A stretch of DNA of 64,000 nucleotides from Pilimelia anulata (GCF_014647895.1 NZ_BMQB01000002.1:496001-560000), one strand, 5' to 3'. Counted from the stretch's first letter, positions 1 to 8,813 are shown. The notes: generated by a model from the sequence alone, not told the origin. Numbers and translations are program-made.

Positions 1-363
1 GCCGCCGTACCGCGCGGCCGCGAGTACCTGTGGCTGGACGGTACCGGGGTGACCTTCCACACCGACGGCGACGCCGGCGGGGTGCCCGTGGTGAAGCTCA
101 CGGCGCCGGGCCCGGCCGACCCGTCGACCCGGGCGGTGCTGCGGGTGCTGACCGAGCTGCCCGCCGCGCTGGCCGACCGGGTCCGGGCGGTGCTGGTGGC
201 ATCCCCGGCCAAGATCACGCTGTCGATGCGCGACGGCCGTACCGTGGTGTGGGGCGACGCGGCCGACAGCGCGACCAAGGCCCGCACGGCGTTGGCCCTG
301 CTCCGGGCCGAGCACCGGCGCATCGACGTCAGCTCACCCGACGTGGTTTCCGTCAAGCCCTGA
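1..363 (+). CDS. ftsQ: Cell division protein FtsQ, C-terminal part (5' end outside window)
   Basis: The open frame runs from base 1 to a TGA at 361-363 and encodes about 120 residues of a C-terminal domain. It has the FtsQ-type ending (YLWLDGTGV, then VVKLTAPGPAD, a helix-rich segment and SMRDGRTVVWGDA). FtsQ is a bitopic divisome protein whose extracytoplasmic part links early and late division proteins. No start is visible because the gene enters from the left edge. The call rests on these sequence features and on its place directly upstream of ftsZ, the usual dcw-cluster order. Cytoplasmic and membrane parts lie outside the window. Confidence 0.85.
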   Translation, partial: AAVPRGREYLWLDGTGVTFHTDGDAGGVPVVKLTAPGPADPSTRAVLRVLTELPAALADRVRAVLVASPAKITLSMRDGRTVVWGDAADSATKARTALALLRAEHRRIDVSSPDVVSVKP

Positions 364-520
364 TCGGGCAGCGGTCGACCACGCACCGTCGACGGTGGCC
401 GACCGTCCGTGCTCTCGCGCGTGGCCACTTCGTGGCGCGTCTCTCATGGCGTGGCGACACGCCGACGGGATCCTTGGATCACGGGCGGAGGGCGCTTACG
501 TTGCGAATGGAAGTTAGTGG

Positions 521-549
521 TTGACAGGACTCTAAGGCTCTAGTAGAGG
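521..549 (+). promoter_or_regulatory. Probable ftsZ promoter
   Basis: A perfect -35 hexamer TTGACA (521-526) is followed after 17 nt by TAGAGG (544-549) as a weak -10. It lies in the 289-bp gap between ftsQ and ftsZ. Its -10 overlaps a perfect small palindrome, CTCTA-G-TAGAG (538-548), so an operator here is possible. A transcript would carry a leader of about 100 nt before the ftsZ ATG. Confidence 0.5.
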
Positions 550-570
550 GTGAGGGTTTTCCCTCGCCCT
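547..570 (+). promoter_or_regulatory. Stem-loop in the ftsZ leader
   Basis: A 10-bp arm (547-556) pairs with 561-570 across a TTTT loop; one pair is a G-T wobble and the rest are Watson-Crick. No T-tract follows, and the structure sits about 80 nt upstream of ftsZ, right after the presumed -10. It could be a leader structure, a processing site or a terminator for ftsQ read-through. The sequence does not decide between these. Confidence 0.45.
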
Positions 571-652
571 TCGTGTACATCGTGGTGACCGATCGGGCGT
601 CTGGCGGGCCGCGCGATCCACACCGACCCGATCCGAAGGGAACTTCGCTCCG

Positions 653-1789
653 ATGACACCTCCGCACAACTACCTCGCGGTCATCAAGGTCGTGGGCATC
701 GGTGGTGGCGGCGTCAACGCCGTCAACCGGATGATCGAGGTCGGACTCAAGGGCGTTGAGTTCATCGCGATCAACACCGATGCGCAGGCGCTGCTCATGA
801 GTGACGCCGACGTCAAGCTGGACGTCGGCCGCGAACTGACCCGCGGGCTCGGCGCGGGGGCCCAGCCCGAGGTCGGCAAGAACGCGGCCGAGGACCACCG
901 GGACGAGATCGAGGAGGTGCTCAAGGGCGCCGACATGGTCTTCGTCACGTGCGGCGAGGGCGGCGGCACCGGTACCGGCGGCGCCCCGGTCGTCGCGCAG
1001 ATCGCGCGCAAGCTCGGCGCGCTGACGATCGGCGTGGTCACCCGGCCGTTCTCGTTCGAGGGCAAGCGCCGCCAGGTGCAGGCCGAGTCCGGGATCGAGG
1101 AGCTGCGCAACCAGTGCGACACGCTCATCGTGATCCCGAACGACCGGCTGCTCGCCCTCGGCGACCGCGGCATGAGCATGATGGACGCGTTCCGGCAGGC
1201 CGACCAGGTGCTGCTCTCCGGCGTCCAGGGCATCACCGACCTGATCACCACGCCGGGTCTGATCAACCTGGACTTCGCCGACGTCAAGAGCGTGATGAGC
1301 GGCGCCGGCAGCGCCCTGATGGGCATCGGCAGCGCCCGCGGCGAGAAGCGCGCCGTGGACGCCGCCGAGGCGGCCATCTCCAGCCCGCTGCTGGAGCAGA
1401 GCATGGACGGCGCCCGCGGCGTGCTGCTCTCCATCGCCGGCGGCTCCGACCTGGGCCTGTTCGAGATCAACGACGCGGCCCAGCTCGTCACCGACGCGGC
1501 CCACCCGGACGCGAACATCATCTTCGGCGCGGTGATCGACGACGCGCTCGGCGACGAGGTGCGGGTCACGGTCATCGCGGCGGGCTTCGACGGGGGTACG
1601 CCCGCGTACAAGCCGGCCGAGAGCGCCCGGATCGCGCCGGCCCAGCCGACCGCGGTGAGCCCGCCGCCCGCGCCCGCGGTCGCCCCGGCCCCGGCGCCGG
1701 CGCCGGTGACCCCGCCGCCGGCCCAGCCGGCCCGGCGGGTGCTGTTCGACGACGTCGACGTGCCGGACTTCCTCAAGAACGGTTCCTGA
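653..1789 (+). CDS. ftsZ: Cell division GTPase FtsZ
   Basis: FtsZ polymerises with GTP into the cytoplasmic Z-ring that recruits the divisome. The 378-residue product starts [20 protein letters not shown]. The tubulin signature GGGTGTG is at about residues 103-109 and the T7-loop-like region [11 protein letters not shown] is present. An alanine/proline-rich linker (about 325-365) ends in the conserved tail [12 protein letters not shown], the docking site for partners such as SepF. ATG 653 is preceded by GAAGGGA at 635-641. Length and all motifs are ordinary for actinobacteria. The next gene, yggS, starts 4 bp after the stop, so the two are probably cotranscribed. Spore-forming actinomycetes usually transcribe ftsZ from its own promoter as well as by read-through, and the TTGACA site upstream is consistent with that. 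Confidence 0.98.
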   Translation: MTPPHNYLAVIKVVGIGGGGVNAVNRMIEVGLKGVEFIAINTDAQALLMSDADVKLDVGRELTRGLGAGAQPEVGKNAAEDHRDEIEEVLKGADMVFVTCGEGGGTGTGGAPVVAQIARKLGALTIGVVTRPFSFEGKRRQVQAESGIEELRNQCDTLIVIPNDRLLALGDRGMSMMDAFRQADQVLLSGVQGITDLITTPGLINLDFADVKSVMSGAGSALMGIGSARGEKRAVDAAEAAISSPLLEQSMDGARGVLLSIAGGSDLGLFEINDAAQLVTDAAHPDANIIFGAVIDDALGDEVRVTVIAAGFDGGTPAYKPAESARIAPAQPTAVSPPPAPAVAPAPAPAPVTPPPAQPARRVLFDDVDVPDFLKNGS

Positions 1790-1793
1790 ACCG

Positions 1794-2558
1794 GTGCCCG
1801 GCCACCCCTCGCCGGCGCTTCGGGACGGAACGGACGGCGCGCTCCGGCGCGCCGCGATCGCCGACGGCCTGGCCCGGGTGCGCGCGCGCATCCGGGCCGC
1901 CGCGCTGGCCGCGGGCCGGCCGCCGGAGGACGTGTCGCTCATCGTCGTGACCAAGACCTACCCGGCCGAGGACGTCGCGCACCTGGTGGCGCTCGGCGTC
2001 GCCGACGTCGGGGAGAACCGGGACCAGGAGGCCGCGCCGAAGGCCGCCGCGGTCGCGGCGGCCGGGCCCGCGCCGCGCTGGCACTTCATCGGCCGGTTGC
2101 AGCGCAACAAGGCCAGGTCGGTGGTCGGGTACGCCGACGCGGTGCACTCCGTGGACAGCGTTCGGCTGGCCGCCGCGCTGGCCGCGGCCGCCGGCCCCGC
2201 CCGGCCGGCGCCGCTGGACGTGTTCGTCCAGGTCTCGCTGGACGGCGTCCCCGGCCGCGGCGGCGCGCTGCCGGACGACCCCGACCCCGACGCCGGCCTG
2301 GATCCGGTGCTGGCGGCGGTCGCGAGCGCGCCGGCGCTGCGGCTGCGGGGGCTGATGGCGGTGGCGCCGCTCGGGGACGGGGCGGACGTCGCATTCGACC
2401 GGTTGCATCGGATCGCGGACCGGGTGCGGTCGGCGTACCCGGGCGCGACCCTGCTCTCGGCCGGGATGAGCGGGGATCTGGAGGCGGCGGTCGCGTGTGG
2501 CGCGACACATGTTCGGGTCGGCAGCGCCGTGCTCGGAAAGCGTGCGGTGCCGGGGTAA
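1794..2558 (+). CDS. yggS: YggS/PLPBP family pyridoxal-phosphate homeostasis protein
   Basis: This is a single-domain TIM-barrel PLP-binding protein, 254 residues, with no enzymatic activity known for the family; it buffers PLP and affects amino-acid metabolism. The PLP lysine is in VTKTYP (K54). The other family blocks are present: VGENRDQE, HFIGRLQRNK, VHSVDS and a C-terminal LSAGMSGD...HVRVGSAVLGKR. The GTG start at 1794 lies 4 bp after ftsZ. Compared with shorter homologues, it carries an insertion around residues 155-170 (GRGGALPDDPDPDAG). In many actinobacteria a pgeF/yfiH gene sits between ftsZ and this gene; none is present here. Confidence 0.93.
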   Translation: MPGHPSPALRDGTDGALRRAAIADGLARVRARIRAAALAAGRPPEDVSLIVVTKTYPAEDVAHLVALGVADVGENRDQEAAPKAAAVAAAGPAPRWHFIGRLQRNKARSVVGYADAVHSVDSVRLAAALAAAAGPARPAPLDVFVQVSLDGVPGRGGALPDDPDPDAGLDPVLAAVASAPALRLRGLMAVAPLGDGADVAFDRLHRIADRVRSAYPGATLLSAGMSGDLEAAVACGATHVRVGSAVLGKRAVPG

Positions 2559-2579
2559 CCTGGCGCCGTTCGCACCTAA

Positions 2580-2609
2580 TTACAACGGTGTTGTTTAGAC
2601 CGCTACCAT
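2580..2609 (+). promoter_or_regulatory. Possible sepF promoter
   Basis: In the 124-bp gap before sepF, TTACAA (2580-2585) and TACCAT (2604-2609) are separated by 18 nt. The spacer contains the perfect inverted repeat CAAC-GGT-GTTG (2583-2593). This is the only AT-rich stretch in the gap. The assignment comes from hexamer matching only. Confidence 0.4.
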
Positions 2610-2682
2610 CCGGGCATCAAGCCTGAAGATCATCGGCAGGGGGTCGGTCGGTGGCGGGACGCCAGCGGAGCGAGGTGGGCGC

Positions 2683-3354
2683 GTGAGCGCAATGCGCAAG
2701 GCCGGAGTGTGGCTCGGTCTCATCGAGGAGGATGACGACCGCCAGTACGGCGCGCGGGAGTACGACGAGCCCGGCTACCGGGACTCGGGCTACCGCTCGC
2801 GGCCGGTCGCGGACAGCTACGACGACGAGGACGACGACGAGGTGGACGAGCCCCCGGTGCCGCGGGCCCGCGAGCGGGCGGAGAGCGCGCGGGAGCGGAC
2901 CGCGCCGAGCGCGCGGGTGCGGTCGATCACTCGGACCACCCCGGCGGAGCCGGCCGGCTTCGGTGGCGGTGGCGGCGGCCGGGACACCCTGACCCGGGAC
3001 AACCTGGCGCTGGCCCCGCAGACCGCCCCGCCGGTGCTGCGCGAGCGCCCGGTGGCGGCCGAGGAGCCGGACCGCCGGTACCAGATCACCACGCTGCACC
3101 CCACCACCTACAACGAGGCGCGGACGATCGGCGAGCACTTCCGCGACGACGTCCCGGTGATCATGAACCTGACGGAGATGGACGAGGCCGACGCGAAGCG
3201 GCTCGTCGATTTCGCGGCCGGTCTGGCGTTCGGCCTGCGCGGTACGATCGAGCGCGTCACCAATCGGGTCTTCCTGCTCTCGCCAGCGAACGTGCAGGTC
3301 ACGGCTGAGGACAAGGCCAAGATCGCAGAGGGCGGGTTCTTCAATCAGAGCTGA
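2683..3354 (+). CDS. sepF: Cell division protein SepF
   Basis: SepF binds the FtsZ C-terminal tail and tethers the Z-ring to the membrane in Gram-positive bacteria. The 223-residue product begins with [13 protein letters not shown], the typical amphipathic membrane-binding helix. An acidic, then arginine-rich disordered linker (about 15-130) leads to the SepF domain (about 135-220: [41 protein letters not shown]). Start GTG 2683 is preceded by GCGAGG (2670-2675); ATG 2692 would remove three residues of the helix and is less likely. It lies between yggS and yggT in the usual order. Confidence 0.96.
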   Translation: MSAMRKAGVWLGLIEEDDDRQYGAREYDEPGYRDSGYRSRPVADSYDDEDDDEVDEPPVPRARERAESARERTAPSARVRSITRTTPAEPAGFGGGGGGRDTLTRDNLALAPQTAPPVLRERPVAAEEPDRRYQITTLHPTTYNEARTIGEHFRDDVPVIMNLTEMDEADAKRLVDFAAGLAFGLRGTIERVTNRVFLLSPANVQVTAEDKAKIAEGGFFNQS

Positions 3355-3446
3355 CGCCCCGCCCGGGCGCCGCCGCGCGTACGCTGCGGGGGTTCGCGCC
3401 GATCGCCGCGGCGGTGCGGAGAGCTTGACAGAAGGAGTTCCGGGCA

Positions 3447-3746
3447 GTGCTGTCCATCGTCAGCCAGGTTTCGTACCTGGTGGTCTATATCTTCCTGTTG
3501 GTGCTGCTCACGAGGTTCGTCCTGGAAGCGGTCCTGCAGTACGGCCGACGGTGGCAGCCGGGGCGTGGGGCCGCCGCGGGCATGGAGGCGGTGTGGAGCG
3601 TTACGGATCCGCCACTGCGAGCGTTGAGGCGTGTAATCCCACCGTTGCGGGTTGGTACCGTGAGCTTCGACCTGGCCTCCCTTGTGCTGCTGGTTATCCT
3701 GTTCGTGCTGATGAGTTTGCTAGGGCGGCTGATCAACGGGGCCTGA
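3447..3746 (+). CDS. yggT: YggT/YlmG family membrane protein
   Basis: This is a 99-residue integral membrane protein with two hydrophobic helices (about 5-25 and 73-95) around a basic loop ending in [17 protein letters not shown], the YggT family hallmark (P-x-P-x-R-R-x-I-P). The family lies in the sepF-divIVA neighbourhood of Gram-positive bacteria and has been linked to division and osmotic tolerance, but its biochemical role is unknown. The GTG start at 3447 follows GAAGGAG (3430-3436). It is followed by divIVA 49 bp downstream. Confidence 0.92.
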   Translation: MLSIVSQVSYLVVYIFLLVLLTRFVLEAVLQYGRRWQPGRGAAAGMEAVWSVTDPPLRALRRVIPPLRVGTVSFDLASLVLLVILFVLMSLLGRLINGA

Positions 3747-3795
3747 CCCCGCTGACCAGCGCGCCTCGCGGCCGCAACTGACCCGAGGAGTTTCG

Positions 3796-4620
3796 ATGCC
3801 GCTCACCCCGGCCGACGTGCACAACGTCGCCTTCAAGAAGCCCCCCATCGGCAAACGGGGGTACGACGAGGAAGAGGTCGACGCCTTCCTCGACGAGGTC
3901 GAGCGGGAACTCGCCCGCTTGATCGAGGAGAACAACGAGCTGCGCGCCCAGGTGGAGCGCGGCGGCGGCGGGGGCCGGGGTGCCCCGGCGGCGGCGGGTG
4001 CCGACCCGCGGGTCGCCGCCGAGATGAACGACCTGAAAGCCCAGCTCGACCGCATCCAGCGGGACAAGGCCGCCGCCGAGCAGGCCGCCCGCGCGATGCA
4101 GAACGAGATCGAGCAGCTCCGCGCCCAGGGTCCGACCCCGGTGGCCGCGCCCGCCGCGGCGCCCAACGCCGACGGCGAGCAGCAGGCGCTGCGCGTCCTG
4201 ATGATGGCCCAGCGGACCGCCGACGACCACGTCAACGACGCCCGCCGCGAGTCCGACAAGCTGCTGTCGGACGCCCGGTCCAAGGCCGAGGAGGTCACCC
4301 GCGAGTCGCGGGCCAAGGCCGACGCCCTGGAGCGGGACGCCCGCCAGCGCCACCAGGAGGCCATGGGCGGCCTGGAGGCCAAGCGGTCCGCGCTGCAGAA
4401 GCACATCGAGGAGCTGAAGCAGTTCGAGCGGGAGTACCGGACCCGGCTCAAGGCGTACCTGGAGAGCCAGCTCCGCGACCTCGACGGCCGCGGCCAGGGC
4501 CTCGAGGCCGAGATGACCCGCGCCGACACCTCGCGCAGCGTGGCCGGCAGCGGCGGGCTCGCCGCGGCCGGGCTGTCCGGCCCGTACGGCCGGACGGGCA
4601 TCGACGCCGGCGGCCGCTGA
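3796..4620 (+). CDS. divIVA: DivIVA/Wag31 polar growth protein
   Basis: DivIVA marks negatively curved membrane at poles and septa and organises polar growth in actinobacteria. The 274-residue protein has the N-terminal lipid-binding domain [20 protein letters not shown]...[15 protein letters not shown] glycine-rich break (about 55-72) and a long coiled coil with heptad charge pattern (about 75-240) follow, then a G/A-rich tail. ATG 3796 is preceded by GAGGAG (3784-3789). Essentiality is known for the family in actinobacteria and was not tested here. Confidence 0.96.
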   Translation: MPLTPADVHNVAFKKPPIGKRGYDEEEVDAFLDEVERELARLIEENNELRAQVERGGGGGRGAPAAAGADPRVAAEMNDLKAQLDRIQRDKAAAEQAARAMQNEIEQLRAQGPTPVAAPAAAPNADGEQQALRVLMMAQRTADDHVNDARRESDKLLSDARSKAEEVTRESRAKADALERDARQRHQEAMGGLEAKRSALQKHIEELKQFEREYRTRLKAYLESQLRDLDGRGQGLEAEMTRADTSRSVAGSGGLAAAGLSGPYGRTGIDAGGR

Positions 4621-4657
4621 GCAGCGACGACATGACGCGCCGCGGTGGGGATGAGTG

Positions 4658-5077
4658 ATGGTGGTCAGCAGCCTGGGGCTCATCCTCGCCGCGGTCGTGC
4701 TGTTCGCGTTCGGCGCCGCACAGGGCTCCGGCCCCTACTTCGGCGCGTCCATCGCCGTCAGCCTGCTGGCCGGCGTCGCGCTGATCGCCGGCGTCCGGCA
4801 GGGCGTCGCGCCGGCCGGCCCGGCCCCGCGGATCCCGCGGCCCAGCCGCGCCCCGAAGCCGGTCACGCCGGGTAACCTCGCCCGGCTCGCCGCCATGTCC
4901 GACACCGTGCACCTCACCGACGGCGGCGCCTCCTTCCACCTGCCGAGCTGCGGCGATCTCGGCGCCGACGGCGGCCGGCAGGTGCCGGTCAGCGCCGCCG
5001 TCTCCGCCGGCCTGGCCTCCTGTCGCTGGTGCCGCCCCGCCGAGGCGCTGCTGCGGCCCGTGAGCCGCCGGCTGTGA
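4658..5077 (+). CDS. Small membrane protein with a cytosolic His/Cys3 zinc-type motif
   Basis: This 139-residue protein of unknown function has two N-terminal membrane helices (about 3-22 and 28-48), a proline/arginine linker, and a compact C-terminal motif. H94 and C98 in FHLPSC are followed 23 residues later by the pair C122/C125 in SCRWCRP. This His-x3-Cys...Cys-x2-Cys-x-Pro arrangement resembles the short Ada/ComEA-like zinc knuckles found at the end of nucleases and membrane proteins, so metal binding is inferred. ATG 4658 follows GGTGGGG (4644-4650); an in-frame GTG at 4655 would add one residue. It lies 37 bp after divIVA in the same direction and may share its transcript. Confidence 0.7.
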   Translation: MVVSSLGLILAAVVLFAFGAAQGSGPYFGASIAVSLLAGVALIAGVRQGVAPAGPAPRIPRPSRAPKPVTPGNLARLAAMSDTVHLTDGGASFHLPSCGDLGADGGRQVPVSAAVSAGLASCRWCRPAEALLRPVSRRL

Positions 5078-5156
5078 GCGCCGGCTCCGCGCCGGGGCCG
5101 AGCATCGCGGTACCGGCCCGGCCCGGGCGGGCGCGGGTCGCGCGCCACCGCGCCCC

Positions 5157-6656
5157 GTGAGCGCGGAACTCGACACGGTCCTGCTCGTCGGCGCGGCCGT
5201 CCTCCTCGTCGCGGTCGCCGCGGTCCGGCTCTCCAGCCGGGTCGGCCTGCCCAGCCTCCTGGTGTACCTGCTGCTCGGCGTCGCCCTCGGCGAGTACGGC
5301 GCGGGGATCCGGTTCGACGACCCCGAGCTGGCCCGGGTGCTCGGCTTCGTCGCGCTCGTCCTGATCATCGCCGAGGGCGGCCTGACCGCCCGCTGGACGA
5401 CGCTGCGCCCGGTCCTCGGGCTGGCGGTGTCGCTGTCCACGGTCGGGGTGGCCGTCAGCATCGCGGTGGTCGGCGCCGTCGCCCACTTCGCCCTGGGCCT
5501 GGACTGGCGGCTGGCCCTGCTGTACGGCGCGGTGCTCTCCTCCACCGACGCCGCCGCCGTGTTCTCCACGCTGCGCCGGCTGCGGCTGCGCCCGCGCGTG
5601 GTCGCGGTGCTGGAGGCCGAGTCCGGCATGAACGACGCCCCGGTCGCGCTGCTGGTCATCCTGCTGGCCAGCACCGAGGTCGGCGCCCACCCGTGGTGGT
5701 GGGAGGGGCTGCTGATCGGGTACGAGCTGCTCGCCGGCGCGGTGATCGGCCTGGTGGTCGGCTTCGCCGGGCGGTTCGCGCTGCGCCGGGCGGCGCTGCC
5801 GTCGGCCGGGCTGTACCCGATCGCCGCCGTCGCCCTGACCGTGCTCGCCTACGCGGTCGGCGTCGCCGCGCACGCCTCCGGCTTCCTCGCCGTGTACGTC
5901 GCCGGGGTCGTGCTCGGCAACGCCCGGCTGCCGCACCGGCAGGCGATCCTCGGCTTCGCCGACGGGGTGGCCTGGCTGGCCCAGATCGGCCTGTTCGTCA
6001 TGCTCGGCCTGCTCGTCTCGCCGACCGAGCTGCCCGCGGCCGTACTGCCGGCGCTGGTGGTGGGGGCGGCGCTGCTGCTGTTCGCCCGGCCGGTGTCGGT
6101 GTGGCTGAGCGCGCTGCCGTTCCGGGTACCGCGGCCGCAGCAGCTCTTCCTGTCCTGGGCCGGGCTGCGCGGCGCGGTGCCGATCGTGCTGGCCACGATC
6201 CCGCTGTCCACCGGGCTGGCCGGGGCGGACGGGCTGTTCAACGCCGTCTTCGTCCTGGTGGTGGTGTTCACGCTGGCGCAGGTCGGCGGCCTCGGCCCGC
6301 TGGCCCGCCGGCTCGGCCTGACCGCCGGGGACGAGACCACGGAGCTGCTGGTGGAGACCGCGCCGCTGGAGCGGATGCGGGCGGACCTGCTCCAGCTCGA
6401 CGTCCCGCCGGGGTCCCTGCTGGCCGGCGTGTACGTCGACGAGCTGCGGCTGCCGGTCGGCGCCGCGGTGACCCTGGTGGTCCGGGACGACGCCGGGTTC
6501 GTCCCGTCGGCCGCCACCCGGCTGCGGACCGGGGACAGCCTGCTCATCGTCGCCACGGCCAGCGTCCGGGACGCGGCCGAGCGGCGGCTGCGGGCGATCA
6601 GCCGGCGCGGCCGGCTGGCCCGCTGGCTGGGCGAGGAGGGCCATGCCACGGAGTGA
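5157..6656 (+). CDS. CPA-family potassium or sodium/proton antiporter with RCK_C domain
   Basis: This is a 499-residue transporter with about twelve membrane helices (residues 5-395). Family-defining acidic motifs are present: STDAAAVFSTLR (D131) and LEAESGMND (D160), the pair that carries cations in CPA1-type NhaP2/CvrA antiporters. After the membrane part, residues about 400-480 form a TrkA_C/RCK_C-like regulatory domain (LLQLDVPPGSLLAG, RTGDSLLIVAT), common in K+/H+ antiporters, so K+ efflux or osmotic pH control is the best guess. The GTG start at 5157 overlaps no neighbour. Which cation is transported cannot be read from sequence. Confidence 0.88.
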   Translation: MSAELDTVLLVGAAVLLVAVAAVRLSSRVGLPSLLVYLLLGVALGEYGAGIRFDDPELARVLGFVALVLIIAEGGLTARWTTLRPVLGLAVSLSTVGVAVSIAVVGAVAHFALGLDWRLALLYGAVLSSTDAAAVFSTLRRLRLRPRVVAVLEAESGMNDAPVALLVILLASTEVGAHPWWWEGLLIGYELLAGAVIGLVVGFAGRFALRRAALPSAGLYPIAAVALTVLAYAVGVAAHASGFLAVYVAGVVLGNARLPHRQAILGFADGVAWLAQIGLFVMLGLLVSPTELPAAVLPALVVGAALLLFARPVSVWLSALPFRVPRPQQLFLSWAGLRGAVPIVLATIPLSTGLAGADGLFNAVFVLVVVFTLAQVGGLGPLARRLGLTAGDETTELLVETAPLERMRADLLQLDVPPGSLLAGVYVDELRLPVGAAVTLVVRDDAGFVPSAATRLRTGDSLLIVATASVRDAAERRLRAISRRGRLARWLGEEGHATE

Positions 6657-6672
6657 TCTCCGGACGTATCCC

Positions 6673-6701
6673 TTACCGAGGCTTTGATGAACTTTTATGC
6701 T
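6673..6701 (+). promoter_or_regulatory. Possible promoter of the DksA-like gene
   Basis: TTACCG (6673-6678) and TATGCT (6696-6701) are spaced by 17 nt in an unusually AT-rich stretch after the antiporter stop. It would give a leader of about 130 nt before ATG 6837. Support is limited to hexamer similarity and local composition. Confidence 0.35.
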
Positions 6702-6836
6702 GTTCTGACGCCCCGGCGATGGCCCGGGGCGGGCGGGTCGACCGGCGTGGCCGCGGCGGGTTGTCGGGGGAGGGACGCCGCCGTACTGTTGCCAGCCATC
6801 GGAGTGCGCGACGGCACGTGGCGCACCGTGGTGTAA

Positions 6837-8057
6837 ATGGGGGACGCCATGGCCGAGCGGGCGGGGACCCGGCGCGGCGCGACGGCGACGACGCGCACGG
6901 GTACGCGAACGACCAGCACACAGAGCCGGACACCGGCCGACGAACCCGACACCGGCCGCAGGCCGGCCGGAACCGGCGGTGCGGGGGAGGCCGGCGGGGC
7001 GAAGCCGGCGGCCTCGACCGGCGCGAAGTCGGGTGCCGCGAAGCCGGCGGGTGCGGCGAAGCGCGCGCCGACGAAGGCCCCGGCTGTGAAGGCCCCGGCG
7101 AAGGCGACGGCGGCGAAGGTCCCGGCCACGGCGGCGGCACCGGCGAAGGCCCCGGCGGCGGAGAAGCCCGCCGCGAAGAAGCCGGCCGGGACGACGGCAC
7201 CCGCGACGACGGCGGCCGGGAAGTCGGCACCCGCCGAGTCGGCACCCGCGAAGGTGGCGAAGGCGGACGCCGCCAAGGCGGACCCCGCGAAGGTGGCGAA
7301 GGCGGCGCGGGCCGCGCCGGCCGGGAGCGCGGCCGCCAAGGCGGCGCCCCGGAAGTCCGCCGCGAAGTCCGCCGCCGCGCCGACCCCCGCCGCCGCGCCC
7401 GCCGCTGCCGCCCGGGCCCGGCGGGGAACCGGCGCCGCGGCCGATGCGTCCCTTACCGAAGCGCCCACCGACCGGGCCCGACCCGGTACGTCGGGCGCCG
7501 CGGCGGGTAAGGGGGACGGTGCGGCATCCCCGCCGCGCCCCGCGGCCCCCTCCCGGCGCCGCCGGGTCGCCGAGCCGGATCGGCCCGTCGACCCCGTCCG
7601 CACGGCCGGCGCGCCCGCCGACCGCCCCGACCGGCCCGCCGAGGAGGCGCAGATGGCCAGTACCGCAGCGACGCGTACCGCGCCGAAGCAGACCCGTACC
7701 GCTGCCGAGACCGCGCGCATCCGCGCGGCGCTCCAGGAGCGCCGGGCCGAGCTGAGCGCCGAGTACGACGAGACGCTGACCGAGCTGACCGAACTCCAGC
7801 GCGACCGGCTGGCCGACTCGGCCGGCGACGACCAGGCCGACACCGGGACCAAGACCGGCGAGCGGGAGCAGGAGATCACTCTTGCCAACAACCTGGCCGA
7901 CCGGGTCCTCCAGGTCGAGCGCGCGCTGGAGCGGCTCGACGAGGGCGGGTACGGCTGGTGCGAGCGGTGCGGCAACGCCATCCCGGTCGAGCGGCTGGCC
8001 GCGTTCCCGTCGGCGACCCTCTGCGTGACCTGCAAGCAGCTCGCCGAGCGCCGCTGA
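6837..8057 (+). CDS. DksA/TraR-type zinc-finger protein with histone-H1-like N-terminal tail
   Basis: The 406-residue product has two very different parts. Residues 1-270 are low-complexity Ala/Lys/Pro/Thr with repeated K-A-P-A and A-A-K motifs, like bacterial histone-H1-like tails. Residues about 273-406 form a compact TraR/DksA module: a coiled-coil hairpin (RIRAALQERRAEL..., ELQRDRL) and a C4 zinc finger with C375/C378 and C396/C399. DksA-type proteins bind the RNA-polymerase secondary channel. The hairpin here has no obvious Asp-x-x-Asp-Ala tip, so the same mechanism is not assured. An internal ATG at 7653 with a strong Shine-Dalgarno could give a 134-residue form. It lies upstream of lspA, a location such proteins often take in actinobacteria. 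Confidence 0.85.
   Translation: MGDAMAERAGTRRGATATTRTGTRTTSTQSRTPADEPDTGRRPAGTGGAGEAGGAKPAASTGAKSGAAKPAGAAKRAPTKAPAVKAPAKATAAKVPATAAAPAKAPAAEKPAAKKPAGTTAPATTAAGKSAPAESAPAKVAKADAAKADPAKVAKAARAAPAGSAAAKAAPRKSAAKSAAAPTPAAAPAAAARARRGTGAAADASLTEAPTDRARPGTSGAAAGKGDGAASPPRPAAPSRRRRVAEPDRPVDPVRTAGAPADRPDRPAEEAQMASTAATRTAPKQTRTAAETARIRAALQERRAELSAEYDETLTELTELQRDRLADSAGDDQADTGTKTGEREQEITLANNLADRVLQVERALERLDEGGYGWCERCGNAIPVERLAAFPSATLCVTCKQLAERR
7641..7655 (+). promoter_or_regulatory. Internal ribosome-binding site and ATG in the DksA-like gene
   Basis: GAGGAGG (7641-7647) stands five bases before an in-frame ATG (7653-7655). The ATG is exactly at the junction between the low-complexity tail and the DksA-like module. 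The pair would yield a 134-residue protein of normal TraR/DksA size. It may be a second start, or the true start with the tail frame as an extension. Confidence 0.5.
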
Positions 8058-8249
8058 CCCCGCGCGCCGGACCCGCCGGCGGGAACCGGGTGCGCGGTTC
8101 GCCGCCCGTACGGTCGCCGATCGCGGCCGGGGTGCGGCGGCGCGCGGCCGTTCCACCCGGCCGACCCGTCGCGGCGGATCGGCGACCGCGCCGCCGACCC
8201 GGTAGATTGCGGCGACGGGGTCGAGGGTCCGCGCGGGCCGGGGGAGGGT

Positions 8250-8813
8250 GTGGCGTTGGGTGAGGCGCGTGGGGACGGGGGCGGGCCGCTGCCCGCCCGG
8301 CGGCTGGGGCTGCTGCTCGGACTGGCCGCGGCGGCGTGGGCCGGCGACCTGGCCACCAAGCAGCTCGCGCTGACCCACCTGGCCGACGACCAGCCGGTGC
8401 GGCTGCTCGGCGGCGCGGTGTACCTGTCGCTGACCCGCAACAGCGGGGCCGCGTTCAGCCTCGGCGGCGACCACACCTGGATCTTCTCGATCATCGCCTC
8501 GACGGCGGTGTGCGTGCTGCTCTGGCTGGCCATCCGGGTGCGGTCGACGCCGTGGGCGGTGGCGCTGGGGCTGATCCTCGGCGGCGTCCTCGGCAACCTG
8601 ACCGACCGGATTTTCCGCGCCCCCGGCGCGTTCCACGGGCACGTGGTGGACATGGTCTCGCTGTTCGACCCGTACGGCCGGCTGTGGCCGGTCTTCAACG
8701 TCGCCGACAGCGCGCTGTTCTGCGGGGTCGGCCTCGCGGTGTACCTGGAGTTCACCGGCCGGACCCGCGACGGCGGCCGCCGGGTCGACGAGCCGCGCGA
8801 GGCGGCGGCGTGA
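8250..8813 (+). CDS. lspA: Lipoprotein signal peptidase LspA (signal peptidase II)
   Basis: LspA cleaves signal peptides from diacylglyceryl-modified prolipoproteins. The 187-residue protein has four predicted membrane helices (about 18-38, 60-75, 78-98, 100-118 with a last one about 145-170). The two catalytic aspartates lie in GNLTDRI (D119) and FNVADS (D153). TRNSGAAFS is the usual third block. GTG 8250 follows GGGGAGGG (8241-8248). The stop overlaps the start of the next gene by four bases (GTGA), so translation is probably coupled to the pseudouridine synthase. Confidence 0.96.
   Translation: MALGEARGDGGGPLPARRLGLLLGLAAAAWAGDLATKQLALTHLADDQPVRLLGGAVYLSLTRNSGAAFSLGGDHTWIFSIIASTAVCVLLWLAIRVRSTPWAVALGLILGGVLGNLTDRIFRAPGAFHGHVVDMVSLFDPYGRLWPVFNVADSALFCGVGLAVYLEFTGRTRDGGRRVDEPREAAA

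Noticed and set aside
371..404. Terminator hairpin after ftsQ
   Set aside because: Arms around 371 and 404 pair with a mismatch and a 12-nt loop; too weak to call beside the stronger leader stem at 547-570.
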